NCBI GenBank assembly: GCA_047459075.1
Contig: VSCH01000003.1
Location: forward strand, 1-64,000
DNA: 64,000 nucleotides
Source of the DNA: ZC4RG19 sp017577565
Lineage (GTDB): Bacteria; Actinomycetota; Acidimicrobiia; Acidimicrobiales; VFJN01
Direction: 5' to 3'
Shown here: positions 32,295 through 42,684 of the stretch, piece by piece
Numbering within the stretch: the first letter of the stretch is position 1
Layout of the letters: each line of letters begins with the position of its first letter
Notes under the pieces: generated by a model
What the model saw: only the letters and a program-made list of their open reading frames with translations
Databases searched by the model: none
Told to the model about the DNA's origin: nothing
Position numbers and translations under genes: made by a program

Positions 32295-33128
32295 ATGTCC
32301 GACCGCGTGACCGTCACCATCACCGACGGCGTCGCCGACGTGCGGCTCAACCGGCCCGACAAGCTCAACGCCCTCGACGGCGAGATGTTCACGGCGCTGG
32401 CGGACGCCGGGGCGCGCCTGGCCGCCGACAGGTCCGTCCGCGCCGTCGTCCTCTCCGGCGAGGGCCGGGCCTTCTCGGCCGGCCTCGACTTCGCCGGCTT
32501 CCAGGCCATGGCCCGGGCGGGCGAGGGCGGCGCCGGCGGCGACGCCGCGGGGGACGACGGCATCGGCGCCATCGCCCGCACCGACGGGCGCATCACCCAC
32601 CTGGGCCAGCAGGTGGCGCACTGCTGGTCGGAGGTGCCGGTGCCCGTCGTCGCCGCGATCCACGGCCACTGCCTGGGCGGTGGGCTGCAGATCGCCATGG
32701 GCGCGGACCTGCGCATCGTCCACCCCGAGGCGAAGCTCGCCGTGCTCGAGATCCGCTGGGGGCTGACGCCCGACATGACCGGCACCGCGACGCTGCCCCG
32801 GCTCGTCGGCCTCGACGTGGCCAAGGAGCTGACCTGGACCGGCCGCACGGTCACCGGCGAGGAGGCCGTCCGCATCGGCCTCGCCACCCGGCTCAGCACC
32901 ACGCCCCGGGAGGACGCCCTGGCGCTGGCGGCCGAGATCGCCGCCAAGAACCCCCACGCCATCCGGGGGGCCAAGCGGCTGCTCGACCTGTCGGGCACCC
33001 GTCCGCTGGCGGAGCAGTACGCCGACGAGCGCTCGACGATCTTCTCGCTGATCGGCACGCCCAACCAGGTCGAGGCCGTCGCCGCCTACTTCGAGAAGCG
33101 GGAGCCCACCTTCGCCGACCCCGACTGA
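32295..33128 (+). CDS. Enoyl-CoA hydratase/isomerase (crotonase family)
   Basis: 277 residues from ATG 32295, with AGGAGG 6 bases upstream. Oxyanion-hole motifs are GEGRAFSAGLD and HGHCLGGGLQIAMGAD. Candidate catalytic acids are Glu in LAVLEIRWG and Glu in VAKELTWTG, which match the two glutamates of rat crotonase. Asp in TPDMTGT sits near the extra Asp of dienoyl-CoA isomerases. A Gly/Ala-rich insert follows the first motif. It probably hydrates or isomerises the enoyl-CoA made by the dehydrogenase upstream. Confidence 0.9.
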   Translation: MSDRVTVTITDGVADVRLNRPDKLNALDGEMFTALADAGARLAADRSVRAVVLSGEGRAFSAGLDFAGFQAMARAGEGGAGGDAAGDDGIGAIARTDGRITHLGQQVAHCWSEVPVPVVAAIHGHCLGGGLQIAMGADLRIVHPEAKLAVLEIRWGLTPDMTGTATLPRLVGLDVAKELTWTGRTVTGEEAVRIGLATRLSTTPREDALALAAEIAAKNPHAIRGAKRLLDLSGTRPLAEQYADERSTIFSLIGTPNQVEAVAAYFEKREPTFADPD

Positions 33129-33149
33129 GCGGCCGCCGGCGGGGCGCCG

Positions 33150-33902
33150 TCACGGCCGCTCGAGGACGACGACGGGGTGGCGGTAGGGCCGCCGCCGGGG
33201 CCGGTCCGGCCCGGGCAGGGCCCGGAGCCGGGCGACGGCGGGCTCGACCAGCTCTCGCCACCGCTCGTCGGGCAGGTCCCACAGGTGGGAGAACAGCCGC
33301 TGCTCGATGGCGTCGGCCAGCCCGTTCGGCGTCACGTCGAGCGCCACCGTGACGGCGCCCTCGTGGAGGGCGCGGAACCCCAGCTCGACGCCGATCGGGC
33401 CGGCCGCCGCGGCCCGCTCCCGGTGACCGGGCCGGAGGACGTCGACGAGGGCGTCGAAGCTCGGCGCCAGGTCGTCGTCGACGGGCAGGGGGAGCCCGGC
33501 CACCGACACGACCCGGCCGCCGGGCCGCAGGGCGCGCCACGCCTCCGCCAGGCAGGCGCGAGCGTCGCCGACGTGGTGGAGCACCCACACGTACGTCACC
33601 GCGTCCAGCACGCCGTCGGGGACCGGCAGCGCGACCGCGTCCGCCACCACCACCCGCCCGGGCAGGCGCGCCGCGGCGCGGGCGAGCATCTCGACGGAGA
33701 GGTCGCAGGCCACGAGGGACACGTCGGGTCGTGCCAGGCCGGCGGTGACGATGCCGGTCCCGGCGCCGACGTCGAGCAGCCGCCCCGGCGGCAGCCAGGG
33801 CCGGACGGCGTCGGCCAGCGCGACCGCCCGTGCGGCCCCGCCCCGGACGTCCTCGTAGCGGTCGGCGATGCGCGCGTACGAGGTCGAGACGTGCTCCTCC
33901 AC
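33150..33902 (-). CDS. Class I SAM-dependent methyltransferase
   Basis: 250 residues from GTG 33902. The only better-looking ATG nearby (33910) is out of frame. SAM-binding motif I is LLDVGAGTGIVTAGLA, motif II is the VVADAVALPVPDGVLDAV region, and YVWVLHHVGDARACLAEAWRALRPGGRVV is the usual UbiE/methyltransferase 11 layout. The acceptor substrate is unknown. It is convergent with the crotonase gene and divergent from the DoxX-like gene. Confidence 0.85.
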   Translation of the reverse strand: MEEHVSTSYARIADRYEDVRGGAARAVALADAVRPWLPPGRLLDVGAGTGIVTAGLARPDVSLVACDLSVEMLARAAARLPGRVVVADAVALPVPDGVLDAVTYVWVLHHVGDARACLAEAWRALRPGGRVVSVAGLPLPVDDDLAPSFDALVDVLRPGHRERAAAAGPIGVELGFRALHEGAVTVALDVTPNGLADAIEQRLFSHLWDLPDERWRELVEPAVARLRALPGPDRPRRRPYRHPVVVLERP

Positions 33903-34052
33903 CGAGCCATCGTCGCAGGCGGGGCCCGCGATGTCACCCGGCGCGGCGGGCCGGCGACCGGCCGCGATCCCTGACGTCGCGCCGTCCTGCGTCGTCGAGG
34001 GGACGAGCGGCCGCCGCCCCGGCGGCCCCGAGCACCCGAGGAGACGACAGAC

Positions 34053-34400
34053 GTGGGAACGCTCCGGATCGGACTGTGCCTCCTCACCGCGGCGGCGGTG
34101 GGGTTCGTGGCCGTCGCCGACCTCGTCCGGGCGCGCTTCGTGCTCGCCAACGCGGCCGCGGTGGGCGTCCCCGAGCGGTGGCTCGTGCCGCTCGGCGTGA
34201 CCAAGGGCCTCGGCGCGGTCGGCGTCCTCGCCGGCCTGGCCGGCGCCACCACCCTCGGCGCCCTCGCCGCGGGCGGGCTCGTCGCCTTCTTCGTCGGCGC
34301 GGTGGCCACCCACCTGCGGGCCCGCGACCTGGCCCTGCAGTTCCCGCTGGCCTACCTGGCGCTCTCCGCGGCGACGCTCGCCGCCCTCGCCACCGCGTGA
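34053..34400 (+). CDS. DoxX-like small membrane protein
   Basis: 115 residues with four hydrophobic segments. It starts at GTG 34053, preceded by GAGGAG. It contains NAAAVGVPERWLVPLGVTKGLGAVGVLAGL and ATHLRARD, which are typical of the DoxX-like family. The role is not established. It ends six bases before the converging gamma-glutamyltransferase gene. Confidence 0.82.
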   Translation: MGTLRIGLCLLTAAAVGFVAVADLVRARFVLANAAAVGVPERWLVPLGVTKGLGAVGVLAGLAGATTLGALAAGGLVAFFVGAVATHLRARDLALQFPLAYLALSAATLAALATA

Positions 34401-34406
34401 CCGCGC

Positions 34407-36023
34407 TCAGTACCCGATCGCGGCGCCGTCCAGGGCCCGGGGGTCGGCCGCGCCGGCCAGCACCTCGCCGGCCACCTCGACCACCTGGGCGTGGCCGAAG
34501 CGGTGGTCGACCGCCTCGGGGCTGCGCTCGACGGCGTGGCCGCGCGCCGCGAGGCCCTCGTCCCACCCCTCGGGGGCGTGGGCCTCGATGGCCAGCGCGG
34601 TGGGGCCCTCGCCGGTCCACAGGTCGAAGCCGCCCATCGGCGGCCGGGGGCCGCCGCGGGTGTGGATCCAGCGGCCGGCCCGCAGGGCCCGGCCCGGCGA
34701 CTGGTCGTGGCGCAGCAGCCGGGCGAGGAGCTGCAGCACGACCTGGGGCTGGACGTCGCCGCCCATGGTGCCGACCAGGCCCCGCAGGCTGCCGTCCGCC
34801 CGACGCACCAGCGCGGGCGCCAGCGTGTGGGGCGGCCGGCGTCCGGGGGCGAAGAGCGCGGGGTGGCCGTCCTCCAGGTGGAAGCCCAGCCCCCGGTTGT
34901 GGAGGACGACCCCGGTCGCCGGCTCGACGATCCGGCTGCCCCAGGCCGAGGCGTTCGACTGGATGAGCACGACGCCGCACCGCTCGGCGTCGATCGCGCC
35001 CAGCACGGTCGTGTCGCCCGGGGCGAGGGGGAGGGGCGACGTCCCCCGGCGGTCCGGGTCGACGAGCGCCCGCCGGGCGGCGAGGCGCTCGGGGTCGAGC
35101 AGCCGCTGGCCGTCGGCCGCCTCGTGCAGGACGTCCTCGCGGTCGGCGGCGACGACCCGGGCGGCCTCGGCGAGCAGGTGCGCCCAGCGCGGGTCGTCGG
35201 GGTCGTCGGGCAGGTCGAGCTCGGCGGCGACCGCCGCGCCGGCCGCGACGAGGTAGCCCTGCGACGGCGGGGGCGGCACGTGGACGGTGTGCCCCCACGC
35301 CTCGACCTGCAGCGGCTCGACCCACTCGGCCTGCGGCGCGGCGAGGTCCTCGCGGCTGAAGAGCCCCCGCCCGAGCCGCACGAGGCCCTCGCCGAAGGCG
35401 CCGAGGTAGAACCCGGCCCGCCCCTCGGCGGCGATGGCCTGGAGGGCCCGGGCGACGCCGGGCCGGCGGACGAGCGCGCCGGGCCACAGGCGCCCGCCGG
35501 CGGCCATGGCCGGGCCCAGGTAGTCGTCGGCGCCCTTCGCCTCGAGGATCAGCGGTGCCGAGGCGGCGAGGAGCGTCGTCGCCGGGAACCCGGTGGCGGC
35601 GTAGGTGATGGCCGCCTCGAGGACCTGGGGCAGCGGCAGGCGGCCGTAGCGCCGGTGCAGCTCGATCCAACCGTCGACGCAGCCGGGCACGGTCACCGCC
35701 CGGATGTCGCCGAACGGCGGCAGCCGCTCGAGGCCCTCCAGCCGGGCGGTCAGGGCGTCGGCCCCCGACCCGGCCCGCCCCGCGGCGCACAGGGCGGCCA
35801 CCGGCTCGCCGGGGCGGTGGACGAGGGCGAAGAGGTCGCCGCCCAGGCCACACTGGTGCTGCAGCGTGACCGCGAGGACGGCGGCCGCGGCGACCGCCGC
35901 GTCGGCGGCCGTGCCCCCGGCCCGCAGCGCCGCCACCCCGGCCGACGACGCCAGGTGGTCGGCGGACGCGACCAGGCCCGACGGCGCGCGCACCGTGCCT
36001 GCCCCTGCCTCGCCCACGGTCAT
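34407..36023 (-). CDS. Gamma-glutamyltransferase family protein
   Basis: 538 residues from ATG 36023, with no signal peptide. The large-subunit part has ASADHLASSAGVAALRAGGTAADAAVAAAAVLAVTLQHQCGLGGD. The self-cleavage and nucleophile threonine is Thr338 in PGDTTVLGAID. Most family members have TTH here, and the His is Val340. GFHLEDGHPALFAPGRRPPHTLAPAL and TMGGDVQPQVVLQLL are standard C-terminal blocks. It would hydrolyse or transfer gamma-glutamyl groups. It follows rpiR-like regulation on the same strand, so a gamma-glutamyl compound may be broken down by this cluster (inference). Confidence 0.86.
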   Translation of the reverse strand: MTVGEAGAGTVRAPSGLVASADHLASSAGVAALRAGGTAADAAVAAAAVLAVTLQHQCGLGGDLFALVHRPGEPVAALCAAGRAGSGADALTARLEGLERLPPFGDIRAVTVPGCVDGWIELHRRYGRLPLPQVLEAAITYAATGFPATTLLAASAPLILEAKGADDYLGPAMAAGGRLWPGALVRRPGVARALQAIAAEGRAGFYLGAFGEGLVRLGRGLFSREDLAAPQAEWVEPLQVEAWGHTVHVPPPPSQGYLVAAGAAVAAELDLPDDPDDPRWAHLLAEAARVVAADREDVLHEAADGQRLLDPERLAARRALVDPDRRGTSPLPLAPGDTTVLGAIDAERCGVVLIQSNASAWGSRIVEPATGVVLHNRGLGFHLEDGHPALFAPGRRPPHTLAPALVRRADGSLRGLVGTMGGDVQPQVVLQLLARLLRHDQSPGRALRAGRWIHTRGGPRPPMGGFDLWTGEGPTALAIEAHAPEGWDEGLAARGHAVERSPEAVDHRFGHAQVVEVAGEVLAGAADPRALDGAAIGY

Positions 36024-36067
36024 GGCCGGCGAGCGTAGGCCACGGCCGGCGGCGTCGGGGGTCGCCG

Positions 36068-36919
36068 TCACCCGTCCACCAGCGCCCCCGTGGCCTGCCA
36101 GGCGGCCTCGACCGCGTCCAGCCGGTCGGTGGCGCTGCGCCGCAGCCGCCGGGCCGTCCCGGTGACGAGGACGTTGCACAGCGCCAGCGTGCCGACGTGG
36201 CTGTCGAAGACGCCCGCGCTCTCGGCCGACACGACGAAGGTCACCTGGGCCCGCTCGGCCAGCGGCGACAGGAGGCTGTCGGTGACGGCGACGACCGCCA
36301 CGCCGGCGTCGGCCGCCCGGGCCGCGTGCTCGACGACCCAGCGCTCGTAGCGGCGCATGTCGATGGCGACCAGCGCGGCGCCGGCGCCGCAGGTGGCCAG
36401 TCGCCGGGCCACGGCGACGTCCGATCCGCGGAGCTGCTCGACGCCGTCGCGCAGCAGCGCCAGCCCGCTCGCCAGCATGGCGCCCACGCCGGCCTCGGCC
36501 TCGCCCGCCATGACCAGGACCCGGGGCCGGGTGGCCAGCAGGTCGACCGCGGCCTCGAACGACGCGGTGTCGACGGCCGCCAGCGTCCGCTGCACGTTGT
36601 CGACCTCGACCTGCAGCGAGGCGGCGACGACGTCGGGGCCGGTGTCGGCCCGGATGCGCTCGACCGCCGGGCGGAGCTGCTGGCCGATGGCCCGCTGGAC
36701 CGCCGCCTGCAGGCTGCTGAACCCCGGGAAGCCGAGCCGGGTGGCGAACCGCACGACCGACGCGCCCGACGTGCCGGCCAGCTCGGCGACCCGGGCGACC
36801 GTGCCGAAGGCGACGGCCTCGGGGGAGCGGAGCACGACCTCGGCGACCCGGCGCTCGGCCGGCGGGAGGTGGTTCCGCTGGCGCTCGACGAGCTCCTCGA
36901 CGCTCGCCTCCTCGGACAT
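36068..36919 (-). CDS. MurR/RpiR family transcriptional regulator
   Basis: 283 residues from ATG 36919. The N-terminal winged helix (HTH_6) is LPPAERRVAEVVLRSPEAVAFGTVARVAELAGTSGASVVRFATRLGFPGFSSLQ. The C-terminal sugar-isomerase (SIS) domain runs from about residue 120 (DLLATRPRVLVMAGEAEAG to AVVAVTDSLLSPLAERAQVTFVV). The SIS domain usually senses a phosphosugar or small acid. It diverges from the aldehyde dehydrogenase/aminotransferase pair across 89 bp and precedes gamma-glutamyltransferase by 44 bp, so it probably controls both. Confidence 0.92.
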   Translation of the reverse strand: MSEEASVEELVERQRNHLPPAERRVAEVVLRSPEAVAFGTVARVAELAGTSGASVVRFATRLGFPGFSSLQAAVQRAIGQQLRPAVERIRADTGPDVVAASLQVEVDNVQRTLAAVDTASFEAAVDLLATRPRVLVMAGEAEAGVGAMLASGLALLRDGVEQLRGSDVAVARRLATCGAGAALVAIDMRRYERWVVEHAARAADAGVAVVAVTDSLLSPLAERAQVTFVVSAESAGVFDSHVGTLALCNVLVTGTARRLRRSATDRLDAVEAAWQATGALVDG

Positions 36920-36926
36920 GGACGAG

Positions 36927-36932
36927 ATGATA
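36927..36932 (-). promoter_or_regulatory. -10 hexamer TATCAT of the RpiR-type gene
   Basis: TATCAT on the minus strand lies 7 bases before ATG 36919, consistent with a leaderless transcript. Confidence 0.5.
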
Positions 36933-37008
36933 CGTTCGGCCCGTCAGGTGAAACGTCTGTTCCGGACCCGGAGGGTGGCCCGGGCCGGCACCGAGCGAGG
37001 ACGGTGGC

Positions 37009-38496
37009 ATGACGACGACCTTCCGCTCCGTCAACCCCGCCCGGCCCGACGACGTGGTCGGCGAGTTCCCCGCGCACACGGCGGACGACGTCGACGCCGC
37101 GGTCGTCCGCGCCGCCGAGGCGCAGCGGGCCTGGGCCCGGGTCCCCGTGCCCACCCGCGCCGAGGTCGTGGCCGCGGCCGGCGCCGTGCTCGCCGAGCGC
37201 AAGCAGGAGCTGGCCGACCTCGTCGCCCGCGAGGCCGGCAAGGTGCTCGTCGAGGCCGGCGGCGACGTGCAGGAGGCCATCGACATGGCGGCGTTCGTCG
37301 CCGGGCAGGGGCGGGCGGCGATGGGGGAGACCGTCCCCTCCGAGCTGGGCGACAAGCTGTGCTGGACGACCCGCCAGCCGGTCGGCGTCGTCGGGTTGAT
37401 CACGCCGTGGAACTTCCCGGTCGCCATCCCGTCCTGGAAGGTCTTCCCGGCCCTGCTGGCCGGCAACGGCATCGTCATCAAGCCCAGCGAGCACGCGCCG
37501 GCCTGCTGCGAGGCCTTCGTCGCGGCCTGCGCGGAGGCCGGGCTCCCCGAGGGCCTCGTCCAGGTCGTGCACGGGGCGGCCGAGCCGGCCGCCGCCCTCG
37601 CCGTGCACCCCGGCGTCGGCGCGGTCAGCTTCACCGGCTCGGTGGCCACCGGTCGCAAGGTGGCCGCGGCCGCCATGGAGTCGGGGCCCCGCGTCCTGTC
37701 GCTCGAGCTCGGCGGCAAGAACGCCATGGTCGTGCGGCCCGACGCCGACCTCGACCTCGCGCTGGACGGCGCCATCTTCGGGGCCTTCGGCACCTCGGGG
37801 CAGCGGTGCACCTCCACCTCCCGGCTGATCGTCCACCCGGACGTCGCCGAGGAGCTGGTCGGCCGCATCGTCGAGCGGGCGGAGGCGTTGCGCCTGGGCG
37901 ACCCCCGCGACCCGACCGTCGACGTCGGGCCGGTCATCACCGCCGCCGCGGCCGAGCGCATCGCCGGCATGGTCGAGGCCGCCGTCGCCGAGGGCGCCAC
38001 CGTCGCCACCGGCGGCAAGCCGGTCACCGTGGCGGGGTGCGAGGGCGGCGCGTTCTTCGCCCCGACGGTGCTCACCGGCGTGCGGCCCGACCACCGCATC
38101 GCCCGCGAGGAGGTGTTCGGCCCCGTGCTCGCGGTCATGGAGGTGGCCGACCTCGACGAGGCCATCGACGTGGTCAACGGCGTCGAGTACGGGCTGTCGG
38201 CCGCCGTCTACACCCGGGACATCTCCACCGCGCTCCGGGCGGTCGAGCGCATCGACACCGGGATCGTCTACGTCAACGCCCCGACGATCGGCGCCGAGAT
38301 CCCGCTGCCGTTCGGCGGCACCAAGCACACCGGCAACGGCTTCCGCGAGGCCGGCACCCGGGGCATCGAGCAGTTCAGCCAGATCAAGACCGTCTACGTG
38401 GACTACTCGGGCCGCCTCCAGAAGGCCCAGATCGACACCCACCCCATCGACACCGGCGCCGGCGCCGCCCCCGGCCCGCGCGAGGAGGACGCATGA
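37009..38496 (+). CDS. NAD(P)-dependent aldehyde dehydrogenase
   Basis: 495 residues from ATG 37009. The catalytic Cys lies in GTSGQRCTSTSR and the catalytic Glu in LELGGKNAMVV. The nucleotide-binding motif is SFTGSVATGRKVAAAA, and PWNFPVAIPSWKVFPALLAGNGIVIKPSE is a family block. The C-terminal GGTKHTGNGFREAGTRGIEQF matches semialdehyde and amino-aldehyde dehydrogenases. Its stop overlaps the aminotransferase start (ATGA). Together they look like a transaminase plus semialdehyde dehydrogenase route from an omega-amino acid to a dicarboxylate (inference). Confidence 0.92.
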   Translation: MTTTFRSVNPARPDDVVGEFPAHTADDVDAAVVRAAEAQRAWARVPVPTRAEVVAAAGAVLAERKQELADLVAREAGKVLVEAGGDVQEAIDMAAFVAGQGRAAMGETVPSELGDKLCWTTRQPVGVVGLITPWNFPVAIPSWKVFPALLAGNGIVIKPSEHAPACCEAFVAACAEAGLPEGLVQVVHGAAEPAAALAVHPGVGAVSFTGSVATGRKVAAAAMESGPRVLSLELGGKNAMVVRPDADLDLALDGAIFGAFGTSGQRCTSTSRLIVHPDVAEELVGRIVERAEALRLGDPRDPTVDVGPVITAAAAERIAGMVEAAVAEGATVATGGKPVTVAGCEGGAFFAPTVLTGVRPDHRIAREEVFGPVLAVMEVADLDEAIDVVNGVEYGLSAAVYTRDISTALRAVERIDTGIVYVNAPTIGAEIPLPFGGTKHTGNGFREAGTRGIEQFSQIKTVYVDYSGRLQKAQIDTHPIDTGAGAAPGPREEDA

Positions 38497-39791
38497 CGAC
38501 GCTCACCGACGCCCCCGGGGCCGCACCGGCCGGCCCGGCGACGGCCGCCTGGCTGGCGCGGGACCGCGCCGCGCTGGCCGGGGTCCTGCCCCGCTACTAC
38601 GACGTCGTCGCCGAGCGGGGCGAGGGCTGCTGGATCGTCGACGTCGACGGCCGGCGCTACCTCGACCTCGGGGCCGGCATCGCCGTGAACACGACCGGCC
38701 ACGGCCACCCCCGGGTCGTGGAGGCCATCGTCGACCAGGCCCGCACCCTGGTGCACACCTCGGTCGTCGTGCACCACACCCGCAACGTCGAGCTGGCCGA
38801 GCGGATCGGCGCCCTGTGCCCGTTCCTCGACGAGCCCCAGGTGTTCTTCTGCAACTCGGGGGCCGAGGCCGTCGACGGCGCGCTGAAGCTGGCCCGGCGG
38901 GTGACCGGGCGGCCGGGCGTCGTCGCGTTCCGCCGCGCCTTCCACGGCCGCACGCTGGCCGCCACGTCGCTCACCACCGCGAAGGGCCACTACCGGGCCG
39001 GCTACGACCCGCTCCTGCCCTCGGTCCACCACGCCCCCTACTGCATCCCCCACGAGCACCCGACGCCCGAGGCCGCCGTCGAGGCCGCCCTCGCCGCGCT
39101 GGACGACCTGTTCGCGCTGCAGGCACCGCCGTCCGGCATCGGGGCGGTGATCGTGGAGCCCGTGCTGGGCGAGGGCGGCTACGTCCCCCCGCCGACCGAC
39201 TGGCTGGCCGGCCTGCGGGCCCGCTGCGACGAGCACGGCATCCTCCTCGTCTTCGACGAGGTGCAGTGCGGCGTCGGGCGGACCGGCCGCCCGTTCGCGG
39301 CCGAGACCTACGGCGTCCGCCCCGACGTGCTGCTCTTCGCCAAGGGCATCGCCTCGGGCCTGCCGCTGGGCGGCATCGTCGCGCCCCGGTCGCTGATGGA
39401 CCGCTGGCCGGAGGGCGCCCACGGGTCGACCTTCGGGGGCAACCCGGTCGCCTGCGCGGCGGCCCTCGCCACCCTCGACGTCCTGGAGGAGACCGACGGC
39501 TACCGCCGGGTCGCCGAGCTGGGCGAGCGGGTGCTCGAGCGGCTGCGGCGCGACCTGGGGCGCCACCCGGCCGTGCGCGACGTGCGGGGCCTCGGGCTCA
39601 TGATCGGCGTCGAGCTGGCCGATGCCGAGGTGACCCGGCGGGTGTGCGCCACCTGCCTCGAGGACGGCGTCATCGTGCTGTCGTGCGGGCCCGCGGGGAA
39701 CGTCCTGCGCCTGGCCCCGCCGCTCACGATCACCGACGACGAGATCGAGCACGGCCTCGACGTGCTCACCGCCGCGATCGCGGCCGCCTAG
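38493..39791 (+). CDS. Class III aminotransferase (GABA/omega-amino acid type)
   Basis: 432 residues from ATG 38493, with GAGGAGG upstream and an ATGA overlap with the dehydrogenase. Motifs: FFCNSGAEAVDGALKLAR binds the phosphate. FRRAFHGRTLAATSLT and VFDEVQCGVGRTGRPFA (Asp for the PLP nitrogen) follow. The PLP lysine is in LLFAKGIASGLPLGG. This class transfers terminal amino groups of GABA, beta-alanine, ornithine or lysine to 2-oxoglutarate. The specific substrate is not visible. A gamma-glutamyl route through the divergent transferase is possible. Confidence 0.91.
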   Translation: MTTLTDAPGAAPAGPATAAWLARDRAALAGVLPRYYDVVAERGEGCWIVDVDGRRYLDLGAGIAVNTTGHGHPRVVEAIVDQARTLVHTSVVVHHTRNVELAERIGALCPFLDEPQVFFCNSGAEAVDGALKLARRVTGRPGVVAFRRAFHGRTLAATSLTTAKGHYRAGYDPLLPSVHHAPYCIPHEHPTPEAAVEAALAALDDLFALQAPPSGIGAVIVEPVLGEGGYVPPPTDWLAGLRARCDEHGILLVFDEVQCGVGRTGRPFAAETYGVRPDVLLFAKGIASGLPLGGIVAPRSLMDRWPEGAHGSTFGGNPVACAAALATLDVLEETDGYRRVAELGERVLERLRRDLGRHPAVRDVRGLGLMIGVELADAEVTRRVCATCLEDGVIVLSCGPAGNVLRLAPPLTITDDEIEHGLDVLTAAIAAA

Positions 39792-39833
39792 GGTCGGACG
39801 GTCGGGCCGGGCCTCGGGCTCCGGCCGCGCGGG

Positions 39834-41854
<2,021 letters not shown>

Positions 41855-41858
<4 letters not shown>

Positions 41859-42622
41859 GGCTCGACCCACTGGCCGCGCTCGACCAGCACCGACTTCAGC
41901 ACGTCCGTCCGGTCGGTCATGATCCCGTCGACGCCCATGTCGAGCAGGCGGTGCATCTCGTCGGGGTCGTCGATCGTCCACACGTGGACCTGCAGCCCCC
42001 GCTGGTGGGCGGCGGCGAGGAAGCGGTCGGTCACGAGCGGCACCGGTCCCCGCTTCGTCGGCACCTGCACGCACGCGGCGCTGAAGCTCCCGGCCGGCAG
42101 GCCCCGGGACGCCGCGACCAGCCGGGCGACCTGGCGGGGGCCCATCGACGTGCAGATGCGGGGGCCGAGGCGGGCCCGGATGCGGGCCAGACGGCGGTCG
42201 GAGAACGAGCCGATGCACACCCGGTCGACGGTGCCGGTGCGCTCGATCAGCTCGACCAGCGGGTCGACCGCGGCGTCGTGCTTGGGGTCGATGTTGACCC
42301 GCACGTCGGGCCAGGCGGTGAGCAGGTCCTCGAGCAGGGGGATCTCGTCGCGCCCCCGCACCCGGGCGGCGCGCACCTCGGCCCAGGGCAGATCGCCGAT
42401 GAGCCCCGTCCGGTCGGTCAGCCGGTCGAGGCGGTCGTCGTGGAACGCGACGAGGACGCCGTCCGCGGTGGCGTGGGCGTCGGTCTCCAGGTACCGGTAG
42501 CCCTGCCGCACCGCCGCCTCGAAGGCGGCCATCGTGTTCTCCCCCGGACCGTCGGGGGAGTGCGCGCCCTGGTGGGCGAAGGCGAGCGGGCCGGGCCAGT
42601 CGAGGAACGGGTACGACGACAC
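41855..42622 (-). CDS. Glycerophosphodiester phosphodiesterase
   Basis: 255 residues from GTG 42622. The core is FAHQGAHSPDGPGENTMAAFEAAVRQGYRYLETDAHATADG. His17, Glu in ENT and the ETDAH metal ligands are kept, but the usual HRG reads HQG (Arg to Gln at residue 18). A second His is in VAFHDD. C-terminal blocks are VHVWTIDDPDEMHRLLDMGVDGIMTDRTD. No signal peptide, so it is probably cytoplasmic. It hydrolyses glycerophosphodiesters. TACGGT lies 7 bases upstream. Its stop overlaps the E1 fusion start. Confidence 0.9.
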
Positions 42623-42629
42623 GCCGGGG

Positions 42630-42635
42630 ACCGTA
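42630..42635 (-). promoter_or_regulatory. -10 hexamer TACGGT of the GDPD gene
   Basis: TACGGT on the minus strand lies 7 bases before GTG 42622. The transcript is predicted leaderless and would run into the E1 fusion. Confidence 0.5.
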
Positions 42636-42684
42636 GTGCCCGCCGCGGTCGGTGGGGCGACCCGGCGGCCGTGCGGCGCCGGGT

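Noticed and set aside
36933..36960. Possible RpiR operator ACGTTC...GAAACGT between the divergent genes
   Set aside because: The arms do not match perfectly (an extra A), and the spacing is irregular. I could not separate it from chance.
36024..38177. Long N-terminal extension of the gamma-glutamyltransferase frame
   Set aside because: It covers the RpiR gene in another frame and the start of the aldehyde dehydrogenase gene; ATG 36023 gives the normal family length.
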